Virus record (IMG/VR): IMGVR_UViG_3300031566_000220
Coordinates: 1-33,050 of that record
Reading direction: 5' to 3' (one strand)
DNA: 33,050 nucleotides
Source: a virus
Below the pieces are notes generated by a model that was not told the origin of the DNA, did not search any database, and saw nothing but the letters and a program-made list of their open reading frames with translations. The translations under genes and the position numbers were made by a program. How positions within the stretch are numbered: the first letter of the stretch is position 1; the number at the start of each line of letters is the position of its first letter. Below are positions 7,929 to 15,406 of the stretch, piece by piece.

Positions 7929-8817
7929 ATCCACCTATGGCACCGATGCGACGCCGGCCGGCACCGATGCCCTTTTGGTGCGCAACCTTGACATCACACC
8001 TCTTTCGGGTGACATTGTCAGCCGCGATTTGATTCGCCCCTACTTGGGCAACTTTGATCAATTGATTGCACAGACCAGTGTTGCAATCAACTTTGAAGTT
8101 GAACTGGCGGGTTCGGGCACTGCCGGCACTGCCCCCAAGTATGACGCAATCCTGAAGGCATGCGGCTTGGCGGCCACGATTGTTGCAAGCACCAGCGTGA
8201 CCTACGCTCCTGTTTCAGCAAGCTTCAGTTCTGCCACCATCTACTTCAACGTTGATGGTGTGCTGCACAAGCTCACCGGGTGCCGTGGCTCAATGAACAT
8301 GAGCTGTGCTGTTGGAGCAATCCCAACCTTGTCATTTAACCTGACTGGTGTTTACAACGCTCCTACGGACACTGCAGCCCCTTCTGTGACCTATTCGGCA
8401 CAGGCCACACCTTTGGTCTTCCGCGAAGGCAACACCAGTGCCTTCTCCTTCTTCTCCTATAGCGGCATTCTGCAATCGGTTGATTTCAACCTTGCCAACG
8501 ATTTGATTTATCGCGAACTGGTTGGTGGCACCAAGGAAACTTTGATCACTGACCGCAAGCCTGCTGGTACGGTGATGATTGAAGCGCCGACCATTGCTAC
8601 CAAGGACTTTTTCACCATTGCCCTTGCGTCCGCAACTGGCAACCTAACCTTCTTGCATGGCACCACTGCCGGCAACCGGGTAACCTTCCTTGCATCACAA
8701 GTTGATGTAATCAATCCTACCTATCAAGATCAGGATTCGGTTATGATGTTGTCCGTCCCGTATGTGGCCACCCCGACCACTGCTGGCAACAACGAGTTTT
8801 CCCTAGCCTTCACCTGA
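7885..8817 (+). CDS. Major tail tube protein
   Basis: A 310-residue protein that should polymerise as stacked rings to form the non-contractile tail tube. It begins MALLSRKRLILVKTESTYGT, a typical start for siphovirus tube proteins (a short basic region then KTE--YGTD), and has many Gly/Thr/Ser-rich beta strands throughout, for example SGDIVSRDLIRPYLGN and GVLHKLTGCRGSMNMSC. It is longer than lambda gpV (246), but the extra length is common in this type. There is no sheath gene next to it, which supports a siphovirus tail. GAGG about ten bases before the ATG serves as ribosome binding site. It lies directly before the G/T chaperones, as V does in lambda. Confidence 0.85.
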   Translation: MALLSRKRLILVKTESTYGTDATPAGTDALLVRNLDITPLSGDIVSRDLIRPYLGNFDQLIAQTSVAINFEVELAGSGTAGTAPKYDAILKACGLAATIVASTSVTYAPVSASFSSATIYFNVDGVLHKLTGCRGSMNMSCAVGAIPTLSFNLTGVYNAPTDTAAPSVTYSAQATPLVFREGNTSAFSFFSYSGILQSVDFNLANDLIYRELVGGTKETLITDRKPAGTVMIEAPTIATKDFFTIALASATGNLTFLHGTTAGNRVTFLASQVDVINPTYQDQDSVMMLSVPYVATPTTAGNNEFSLAFT

Positions 8818-8828
8818 TATCAACCCTC

Positions 8829-9155
8829 ATGGCATTCATTCGCAAAAAAGTTGCAAGCGTACGCTGGCCTGTAACCGTCGAAATCCCTTCTGACGGCGGC
8901 AAATTTGAAAAGCAACTTTTCACTGTGACCTTCAAGTTGCTTGGTCGATCTGAGTTCACCAAATTGGCGGACAAAGGTGACGTTGAGCTGCTTGAAGCAG
9001 TGCTCGAGGGCTGGGACGAGATCGTTGATGAAGATGGCACTGCAGTCCTATTTACGGCTGCAAACCGCAAAGGCTTCCTTGACGATCCCTACTTCTGCCG
9101 TGGTGTGATCAAGGCTTACCTTGAATCGCTGGATGGAGCCCAGGTAAAAAACTGA
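8829..9155 (+). CDS. Tail assembly chaperone G-like (108 residues)
   Basis: This is the shorter of two tail assembly chaperones that hold the tape measure protein while the tube assembles around it. The protein is strongly charged and mostly helical in its second half (LLEAVLEGWDEIVDEDG), with an N-terminal beta region (VRWPVTVEIPSDGGKF). It ends in QVKN at a TGA that immediately follows the slippery sequence A AAA AAC, so most ribosomes stop here while a minority shift to -1 and make the 215-residue G-T product. The place between tail tube and tape measure genes is diagnostic. There is little sequence conservation in this family, so the call rests on context and the frameshift signal. Confidence 0.85.
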   Translation: MAFIRKKVASVRWPVTVEIPSDGGKFEKQLFTVTFKLLGRSEFTKLADKGDVELLEAVLEGWDEIVDEDGTAVLFTAANRKGFLDDPYFCRGVIKAYLESLDGAQVKN

Positions 9156-9184
9156 AGGAGGCCGCACAGCATTGGGCTGGTGGC
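9146..9184 (+). promoter_or_regulatory. Programmed -1 ribosomal frameshift signal
   Basis: The in-frame codons GTA AAA AAC TGA contain the slippery heptamer A AAA AAC (9146-9152) directly before the stop. After an eight-base spacer (9153-9160) comes a hairpin: GCCGC (9161-9165) pairs with GTGGC (9180-9184) including one G-T wobble, A9166 is bulged, CAGC (9167-9170) pairs with GCTG (9176-9179), and ATTGG is the loop. Slipping by -1 enters the open frame that ends at 9475. Heptamer, spacer and stem have textbook dimensions for bacterial -1 frameshifting, as in lambda G-T. The efficiency is not predictable from sequence. Confidence 0.88.
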
Positions 9185-9475
9185 GGTGAACGCGACGAAT
9201 CCGGTGATGATGCGGCTGTATTCGGAATGGATCCGGCTGTTTTGGAAACAAAGCAGTCGGACGATTTCGAGGTGTGGGATGAAAACTGGGACATTGTCAT
9301 GATGTTCATGCGTCTTCAGACCCAGTGGAACGTCACCATGGGAGGCTATGTAGGCTTGCGCTATGAGCCGCTCCAGTGGCTGTGCGGTCTATACTCGGTT
9401 AAGGACGTGCCAACCATGTTCGAGGGCATCCAGATCATGGAAGCCTCAGCCCTAAGCCAGTTGAACGCGAAGTAA
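9152..9475 (+). CDS. Tail assembly chaperone T-like extension, made by -1 frameshift
   Basis: This 107-residue segment is read only after the -1 slip at 9146-9152, giving a 215-residue G-T fusion. It starts LKEAAQHWAGGGERDESGDD, a flexible acidic linker, and continues with a helical, aromatic region (WDENWDIVMMFMRLQTQW; LRYEPLQWLCGLY). There is no good independent start: the first ATG in frame is at 9227, with no adjacent ribosome binding site, and would leave 82 residues. In lambda the T part binds the tape measure protein, and G-T to G ratio is critical. The stop overlaps the tape measure ATG (TAATG). Confidence 0.82.
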   Translation: MKEAAQHWAGGGERDESGDDAAVFGMDPAVLETKQSDDFEVWDENWDIVMMFMRLQTQWNVTMGGYVGLRYEPLQWLCGLYSVKDVPTMFEGIQIMEASALSQLNAK

Positions 9476-12400
9476 TGGCAAACGAAGCGACAATCCTCCG
9501 CATCAGAGCCCAGGTCGAAAACCTGGAAGGATTGAATCGCGCTCGTTCAGCCGTAAGAAATTTTGCAACTGAATCCAAGGCTGCCAGCAACGACCTTGAC
9601 AAGCTGCGGTCGCTGTTCAAAGAACTTGGCGCTGAATCAGTTCGTTCTGTTAATAATCTTAAGAATTACCGCACCGGTCTTGATGCCCTGCGGCAATCGG
9701 CGGAAATTGGTAGCACAACATTTAAAGAATTGACATCCGAAATAAGACAGCTTGATATTGAACTTGGAACGCTGCAGGGTAAGCAAGCTCAAGTTGCATC
9801 TGGTTTCAACGAGATTGCATCATCAGCCAACGCAGCAGCAACGGCCACAAGGCGTCAGTTTGACCTGTCGGGTGCTGGAGTTAATTTTGGCAAAACAACT
9901 GTTGCCGGCAAAACTTACACAATAAGAGATACCACGCAATACGCGCAACCGATTGGGCCTAGAGCTGTTGATTACGCTGCAGTCAACACAGGATTGACGC
10001 AAGCTGTCCAAGCCGAAGAACAATTGACAGAACTGTCACGCCGCGCACGAATGGAGCGGTTATTGAATGCTGAAAAATACAACAACTTAGAAATCGCTGC
10101 TGCTGATAAAAAAGCGCGTCAAGAACTTCGTATTCAACAACAAGGATTCGATCGCGCATTGGCAGATTTTGATAGGCGATTAGCAAACAGAACAAAGAAA
10201 CGAGGCAATCTTCAAAGGTTTGGCCAAACCGCTGGTGCCGTTGCAGCATCAGGTGTTTTTGGCGGACCTGAAGGCTTGATTGGTGCAAGCCTTGGCGCAT
10301 TTGGTGGCCCAGGCGGCGCATTAGCCGGTGGTGCCATTGGTGCGCAGGTGGGCATGATACGGCAAGCCATTGGAAGCATGACCGAATACGCAGCTCAAAT
10401 AGGTCGATTGCAAATTGCATTGCAAGGCGTAACCAAAACTTCCGCTGAATACGCAAGCGCACAAGAGGCAATTTCTCGTATATCAAAAGATTTAAATGTT
10501 CCAATCTTGGAAGCAACTAAGGGATTTACTCGGTTATCGGCATCTGTTTTGGGAGCTGGTGGCAAAGTTAATGATGCTGAACTTGTATTTCGTGCTTTTA
10601 CGCAAGCCATTAAAGCAACTGGTGGTGGCGCAGAGGAAGTCAATGGCGTTATGACGGCATTGACACAGATATTTGCAAAAGGAAAAATTAGTGCTGAAGA
10701 AATTAACCAAATTGCTGAACGCCTACCTGGGGCGTTCAATGCTATTGCAAAAGCTACTGGCATGTCTGGCGCACAACTGCAAGAGGCGCTAAAAAAAGGT
10801 GAAGTTGGCCTTAATGATTTGATGAAGACAGCGCAATATCTTACGAATCAATACAGTGCCTCAGCCGATAGAATGGCTAAATCTACAGATGATGCCGGCG
10901 CAAGAATGAAAGTTGCGTTAGATGAACTTGGCAAAAATTTTGGCGAATTTTTTAAACCGGTTGGTGCGGGAATTCAAGATTTAATTACAAAATTGGCAAA
11001 CTTTGCCAACGAAATGTTTAGAACCGCGCAATTAACCAATAAACTAAAAGATTTTAGCAAAGGTTTGACACCGGCCAATGAGTCAGCACTTACTTCTGAT
11101 GCCGAAAGAATTGCAAGATTACGAGTGCTGGGCAGAAACAGGAGAGATCTGCCTATGAATCAATTGACAAATGATGAGCAAGGCAGGGTAACTCAAGCTA
11201 TTTATGGAAGTAGTTACGGGGCATTAACAAAAAGTGGTGGCATTTACGGCGAATTGCGTCGTGATTATATGACTAGGCAGTTGTATGGTTTAAAGGCACT
11301 TACAGTTCCAACTGCAGCGCAAGCGCCTACAAACTTTGCGCCACCCAAGGTTGACGACACCGTTGGCAGGGGAACTAAGACTGCAGAAAACGCAGCCAAG
11401 CGTCTTGAAGATAGAAGAAAAGAACAATTGGCTGATGCTGACAAGTTGCTTGCCACAGAGAACGGCCGCTTTGAAATTGCAACCGCTGCAAATGAGTTAG
11501 AAAAGATTCAAGCCGAATACGATAAAACACAAGTTGAGCGACGAGTAAAGTTCTTAGCCCTCCAAAAAGGTGCATTAAGCGAAAAAGCTAGGGAGGTCTA
11601 TGCTGAAGCACAGTATGCGGCTATCCAAGCTGATCGTTTTGAGTACAACGCTAAGATTCAAAAATTAATGGAGGATCAAACCAAAGAGCTTTACGCTCAA
11701 GTTGGCATGTCAGCTACGTTAAACAAAAATCTTCAAGCAGCCCTTTTTGGCGCATTTGATGGGGGCACTGCAACAGGCACGTTCCGCACGGACGTGGACC
11801 TGATGCCTGGTTTGACTGGTGGTGAGCTTGGCAGCAAGATCGAGGAGCTGAAAAAAAGCTTGGCAGATCTGCAGGATCCCATCAAGCAGGTAATGGCTGG
11901 TGCCCAAGCGATTGGGGAGGCTTTCTCCACCTCCTTCAAAGGGTTGATCGACGGATCGATGTCTGCGCAGGAAGCCTTGGCTGGTTTCTTCAAGAGCATC
12001 GCCAATCATTTCTTGGACATGGCCAGCCAGATGATTGCCAAATATATTGAGATGCAAATCATTGGCTTGGCGAAACAGTTCTTGCCTGGCATGTTTGGCG
12101 GCATCTTTGGCCCCAGTGGTGCGCCTGACCTTTCTGGCGCATCGTTGAATATGTCCGGCCTTACTGGAACTGCTTTTGGATCACCGTCGCTGATTGGCTC
12201 CGCCAACGGCAACGTCTTCGCGCAGAACGGTATTGTCCCCTACGCCAAGGGTGGCATCGTCGATCGGCCGATGATGTTCCCATTTGCCAAGGGCATCGGG
12301 CTGATGGGTGAGGCTGGCCCGGAGGCGATCATGCCCCTCAAGCGTGGCGCTGATGGCAAGCTGGGCGTTGCTGGTGGCGGTGGTGGTGGCACCAGCGTTG

Positions 12401-12546
12401 TGGTCAATGTTGATGCAAGCGGCTCGAGGGTTGAAGGGGACCAAGCACAAGGCAAGCAGCTTGGGGTTGCCATATCGGCTGCTGTACAGGCAGAATTGGT
12501 CAAACAGCAACGTCCAGGCGGCCTACTGGCCAATACACGACGCTAA
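9475..12546 (+). CDS. Tail tape measure protein
   Basis: A 1023-residue protein that sets tail length and is probably ejected with DNA. Residues about 1-130 and 180-250 are coiled-coil-like. The region around 310-460 matches the conserved tape measure N-terminal domain: LNVPILEATKGFTRLSASVL, EEVNGVMTALTQIFAKGKIS and INQIAERLPGAFNAIAKATG. A glycine-rich hydrophobic stretch (about 265-300) is a likely membrane-inserting segment. The C terminus (VPYAKGGIVDRP; GLMGEAGPEAIMPLKRG) is the usual lambda-family tape measure ending. At roughly 0.15 nm per residue, tail length would be about 150 nm, which is inference. Bases about 9640-11740 are clearly more AT-rich than the flanking parts of the same gene, hinting at a mosaic join. 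Confidence 0.92.
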   Translation: MANEATILRIRAQVENLEGLNRARSAVRNFATESKAASNDLDKLRSLFKELGAESVRSVNNLKNYRTGLDALRQSAEIGSTTFKELTSEIRQLDIELGTLQGKQAQVASGFNEIASSANAAATATRRQFDLSGAGVNFGKTTVAGKTYTIRDTTQYAQPIGPRAVDYAAVNTGLTQAVQAEEQLTELSRRARMERLLNAEKYNNLEIAAADKKARQELRIQQQGFDRALADFDRRLANRTKKRGNLQRFGQTAGAVAASGVFGGPEGLIGASLGAFGGPGGALAGGAIGAQVGMIRQAIGSMTEYAAQIGRLQIALQGVTKTSAEYASAQEAISRISKDLNVPILEATKGFTRLSASVLGAGGKVNDAELVFRAFTQAIKATGGGAEEVNGVMTALTQIFAKGKISAEEINQIAERLPGAFNAIAKATGMSGAQLQEALKKGEVGLNDLMKTAQYLTNQYSASADRMAKSTDDAGARMKVALDELGKNFGEFFKPVGAGIQDLITKLANFANEMFRTAQLTNKLKDFSKGLTPANESALTSDAERIARLRVLGRNRRDLPMNQLTNDEQGRVTQAIYGSSYGALTKSGGIYGELRRDYMTRQLYGLKALTVPTAAQAPTNFAPPKVDDTVGRGTKTAENAAKRLEDRRKEQLADADKLLATENGRFEIATAANELEKIQAEYDKTQVERRVKFLALQKGALSEKAREVYAEAQYAAIQADRFEYNAKIQKLMEDQTKELYAQVGMSATLNKNLQAALFGAFDGGTATGTFRTDVDLMPGLTGGELGSKIEELKKSLADLQDPIKQVMAGAQAIGEAFSTSFKGLIDGSMSAQEALAGFFKSIANHFLDMASQMIAKYIEMQIIGLAKQFLPGMFGGIFGPSGAPDLSGASLNMSGLTGTAFGSPSLIGSANGNVFAQNGIVPYAKGGIVDRPMMFPFAKGIGLMGEAGPEAIMPLKRGADGKLGVAGGGGGGTSVVVNVDASGSRVEGDQAQGKQLGVAISAAVQAELVKQQRPGGLLANTRR

Positions 12547-12887
12547 TGGCAACTTTCCCTGACATTGCGCCCACCTACGGCGCCCAAAAAACCAGCCAGC
12601 CCAAAGTGCGGCAGGTGCAATTTGGTGATGGCTATTCGCAGCGGCTAACAGTTGGATTGAATCAAAACCCTAAAGTGTGGAACGTTACATGGAAAACGAC
12701 AGAAGCCGATTCTGACACTATTGAAACATTTCTTGACGCACGCGCCGCTGATGGCGCATCATTTACATGGACGCCACCGCATGAAGCTAGTGCTTATCAA
12801 TGGATTTGCTATGATTGGTCAAAAACCATCCCTTATTTAGACTTCGTTACAATCCAAGCAACCTTCACTCAAGTATTCGAGCCATGA
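12546..12887 (+). CDS. Minor tail protein M-like
   Basis: A 113-residue protein of the lambda gpM type (Phage_min_tail family). The diagnostic features are the N-terminal FPDIAPTYGAQKTSQPKVRQ followed by FGDGYSQRLTVGLNQNP, the WNVTW strand, a helix with DTIETFLDARA, and the GASFTWTPP motif near residue 77. Lambda gpM is 109 residues and forms part of the distal tail/tip assembly. The ATG overlaps the tape measure stop by one base (TAATG), and its own stop overlaps the next start by four. Confidence 0.85.
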   Translation: MATFPDIAPTYGAQKTSQPKVRQVQFGDGYSQRLTVGLNQNPKVWNVTWKTTEADSDTIETFLDARAADGASFTWTPPHEASAYQWICYDWSKTIPYLDFVTIQATFTQVFEP

Positions 12888-13306
12888 GCACCATCGTCAC
12901 AAGATCTGGCAAAGGCAGTCCGCTCACTCACGTTGAAGTGGATGCTAATTTTACCAACCTCAACACCGACAAGGCTGGATATATTACTGGTGAAGGCGGC
13001 ACGGTTGCGCAGGCAACCAGCAAGGCAACTGCCGTCACGCTTAATAAGAAGTGCGGGCAGATCACAATGAACGCTGCATCGCTAGCAGCAGCTACCACGG
13101 TCTCATTTACGCTGACCAACAGCACTATTGCAGCAACTGATCTGTTGGTGCTCAACCACGTCAGCGGTGGTACGGCTGGATCGTATTTGCTCAATGCCCA
13201 AGCAGCAGCCGGTTCTGTTTCAATCAATGTGCGGAACGTAACCGCTGGTTCATTGTCTGAAGCTATTGTGATTGGCTTTGCAGTCATCAAGGCTTCCATC
13301 ACATAA
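12884..13306 (+). CDS. Fibre-like protein inserted between M and L
   Basis: The likely start is the ATG at 12884, overlapping the M stop (ATGA), giving 140 residues; an upstream in-frame alternative at 12815 lies inside M and is unlikely. The N terminus (STIVTRSGKGSPLTHVEVDA, then NFTNLNTDKAGY) is a motif I associate with the beginning of phage tail fibres. The remainder (LNKKCGQITMNAASLAAAT; NHVSGGTAGSYLLNAQAAAG; AIVIGFAVIKASI) is a compact beta domain found in many phage fibres and virion proteins. Lambda has no gene between M and L, so this is an accessory insertion, perhaps a baseplate-side decoration or carbohydrate-binding module. Exact role unknown. Confidence 0.75.
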   Translation: MSTIVTRSGKGSPLTHVEVDANFTNLNTDKAGYITGEGGTVAQATSKATAVTLNKKCGQITMNAASLAAATTVSFTLTNSTIAATDLLVLNHVSGGTAGSYLLNAQAAAGSVSINVRNVTAGSLSEAIVIGFAVIKASIT

Positions 13307-13309
13307 AGC

Positions 13310-14107
13310 ATGACCAACGCTGCCATTGCAAGCGCCATCCAGGCGATCGCCCCTAGCGCACTGATTGAGCTGTTTCAGCTTGAACTTAATGTGCCGCAGC
13401 ATGGTGTTGCTGAGACGTATTACTTTCATGCTGGCACAAGCATGAACAATAATGGCGACTTGATTTGGGCTGGCCAGTCATACATGGCATTGCCCATTGA
13501 AGTGGAGGGCTTTGAATATAGCGGTCAAGGTTCGCTGCCCCGTCCAAGGATGCGCATCAGCAACATAATGGGCACCATCACAACGTTAATCCTGACGTTG
13601 CCAGAAGGTTTGGAAGGCGCCAAGCTAACGCGCATCAGAACCCTAGCGCGATTTATTGATAGCGATAACTTTGCCGCTGGCACTGACTACCTGCTGACAG
13701 AAGATAATTTCGCGCTGTTGTATGAAGACGATACGTTCATCTACCAAGAAGTTGGCAACCCATACGGCTCGCCCGATCCAACTGCTGAGTTCCCGCGTGA
13801 GATTTATTTTGTTGATCGCAAGTCAGCAGAAAACCGCGATGTAGTGGAGTTTGAACTTGCCAGTGCATTTGACATGGCAGGTATCCGCGCACCAAAACGC
13901 CAGTGCATTACGCGCTGTCAATGGGTGTATCGCTCGGTTGAATGCAGCTACACCGGCACCAACTACTTCAACGTAAGTGATGTTGCAGTAGGTAATGCAA
14001 GCCAAGACGTATGCGGCAAGCGTGTTGATAGTTGCAAGGCAAGATTTGGGCAGAACTCTGAGCTACCCCACGGAGGATTCGTTGGCATTGGCACCTATTT
14101 CGCATGA
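13310..14107 (+). CDS. Minor tail protein L-like with Fe-S cysteine set
   Basis: A 265-residue protein matching lambda gpL. The N-terminal two thirds form the tip domain ([31 protein letters not shown]). The C-terminal part has Cys203, Cys212, Cys235 and Cys242 in the segments [19 protein letters not shown] and SCKARFG. Their 9-23-7 spacing is, as I recall, that of the four cysteines binding a [4Fe-4S] cluster in lambda gpL; Cys199 is extra. Lambda L is 232 residues and is needed for the tail tip. The gene ends in an ATGA overlap with K. The metal cluster here is inferred from cysteine spacing. Confidence 0.88.
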   Translation: MTNAAIASAIQAIAPSALIELFQLELNVPQHGVAETYYFHAGTSMNNNGDLIWAGQSYMALPIEVEGFEYSGQGSLPRPRMRISNIMGTITTLILTLPEGLEGAKLTRIRTLARFIDSDNFAAGTDYLLTEDNFALLYEDDTFIYQEVGNPYGSPDPTAEFPREIYFVDRKSAENRDVVEFELASAFDMAGIRAPKRQCITRCQWVYRSVECSYTGTNYFNVSDVAVGNASQDVCGKRVDSCKARFGQNSELPHGGFVGIGTYFA

Positions 14108-14805
14108 CCTGGAAAGACGCTGCCTTAGAACATGCCCAGGCCGAGGATCCCCGTGAAGCGTGCGGATTGGTGGTGATCATCAAGGGCCGTGAACGCTACT
14201 GGCCGTGCCGCAACCTTGCCACCCAGCCGGAGCAGTTGTTCGTCCTGGACCCAGCGGATTACGCCGCCGCGGAGGATGCAGGTGAAATCGCCGCCATTGT
14301 CCACAGCCATCCGATCACCATGCCACTGGCCAGCGAGGCCGATAAGGTGGCCGCAGAAGCCAGCAAGCTGCCGTGGCACATCGTCAACCCAAAGACCAAG
14401 GCATGGGGCCTGTATGTGCCCTGTGGCTACCGCTCACCGCTCATTGGGAGGCAATGGGTGTGGGCCGTGCAGGATTGCTGGACCTTAGCGCGTGACTGGT
14501 ACAAAGAGAATGGCATCGCGTTGCGTGATTGGCAGCGACCAATGGATCCAGCGGATTTCCTTGCTGCACCGATGTTTGATGGTTGCTGGGCGGACACTGG
14601 ATTCCGGGAGCTTGAAGAAGATGAAAGCCTTGAGAAGGGTGATCTGCTACTAATGTCGATCAATGCACCTGGCTTGAACCATTGCGCCGTTTACATTGGC
14701 GATGGGATGGTGCTGCACCACCTCCAGGCACGCCTGAGCAGTCGGGACATGTATGGCGGCTGGTTAGCTAAGATGACAGGCAGGAGGTTGCGCCATGCTC
14801 CGTAA
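14104..14805 (+). CDS. Tail tip peptidase K-like (JAMM metalloprotease + NlpC/P60)
   Basis: A two-domain protein of 233 residues. The N-terminal JAMM/MPN+ domain has Glu18 in REACGL and the zinc motif His67-Ser-His69-Pro with Ser77 and Asp80. The C-terminal NlpC/P60 domain has Cys125 in [12 protein letters not shown], His193 in [11 protein letters not shown] and His205 in VLHHL, a plausible catalytic set for cutting cell-wall peptides. Lambda gpK has the same organisation and probably helps tail tip maturation and local wall penetration. It overlaps L by four bases and I by eleven. All expected catalytic residues appear intact. Confidence 0.9.
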   Translation: MTWKDAALEHAQAEDPREACGLVVIIKGRERYWPCRNLATQPEQLFVLDPADYAAAEDAGEIAAIVHSHPITMPLASEADKVAAEASKLPWHIVNPKTKAWGLYVPCGYRSPLIGRQWVWAVQDCWTLARDWYKENGIALRDWQRPMDPADFLAAPMFDGCWADTGFRELEEDESLEKGDLLLMSINAPGLNHCAVYIGDGMVLHHLQARLSSRDMYGGWLAKMTGRRLRHAP

Positions 14806-15406
14806 GATCAAGCTCTACGGCCAACTGGCTAAGTTCATTGGCAGTCGTGTGCTTGAGGCAGACGTGGCCACTGCTGCCGAAGCAGTGCGGATGCTGGCGG
14901 CCAATTTTCCTGGCCTTGAGAAGCACATGGCAGACCAGCACTACCGCGTGACGGTAGGCACCTACGATCTGGCGCTAGATGAAATCCATGATCCAGCCGG
15001 CCAGCAGGACATCATGATCGTGCCGGTGATGGCTGGTGCTGGTGCAGTGGGACGGATAATCCTGGGAGTTGCGCTGATTGCTTTATCTTTTGTAACCTTT
15101 GGTGCTGGTGCTTGGGCTGGCGTAGGAGGGTTTGGCGCCACCGCTGCTGGCACTGCGGCTGGAAGTATGGCGATTTTCAAGATCGGCGCTCTGCTTGTCC
15201 TCGGCGGCGTCGCCCAATTGCTATCCCCAGTGCCAACCGTTCCCCAAGGCGCTGGCAGCGACAACGACCCACGGAAGACCTTTAACTTCTCAGGCATCCA
15301 GCAGACATCACGTCAAGGCGTGCCAGTCCCTTGCGTTTACGGCCTTACATTGGTTGGCAGCGTGGTCATTTCTGCTGGCGTTGACACCGTGCAGGTGAAA
15401 GCATGA
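14795..15406 (+). CDS. Tail assembly protein I-like
   Basis: A 203-residue protein with a good ribosome binding site (AGGAGG, eight bases before the ATG). Residues about 1-80 form a ubiquitin-like beta-grasp domain ([20 protein letters not shown]). The middle is glycine/alanine-rich and hydrophobic (about 87-145), with two candidate membrane segments, and the C-terminal segment ([20 protein letters not shown], then G) is the hallmark of lambda gpI-type proteins, which are thought to help deploy J at the tail tip. Length is close to lambda I (223). K's JAMM domain cutting I's beta-grasp domain has been proposed for this family pair; here they are adjacent and overlapping. Confidence 0.87.
   Translation: MLRKIKLYGQLAKFIGSRVLEADVATAAEAVRMLAANFPGLEKHMADQHYRVTVGTYDLALDEIHDPAGQQDIMIVPVMAGAGAVGRIILGVALIALSFVTFGAGAWAGVGGFGATAAGTAAGSMAIFKIGALLVLGGVAQLLSPVPTVPQGAGSDNDPRKTFNFSGIQQTSRQGVPVPCVYGLTLVGSVVISAGVDTVQVKA

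Noticed and set aside
12815-12883. Extension of the fibre-like gene into M.
   Set aside because: The ATG at 12884 overlaps the M stop and begins the recognised N-terminal motif; the earlier start would read M's end out of frame.
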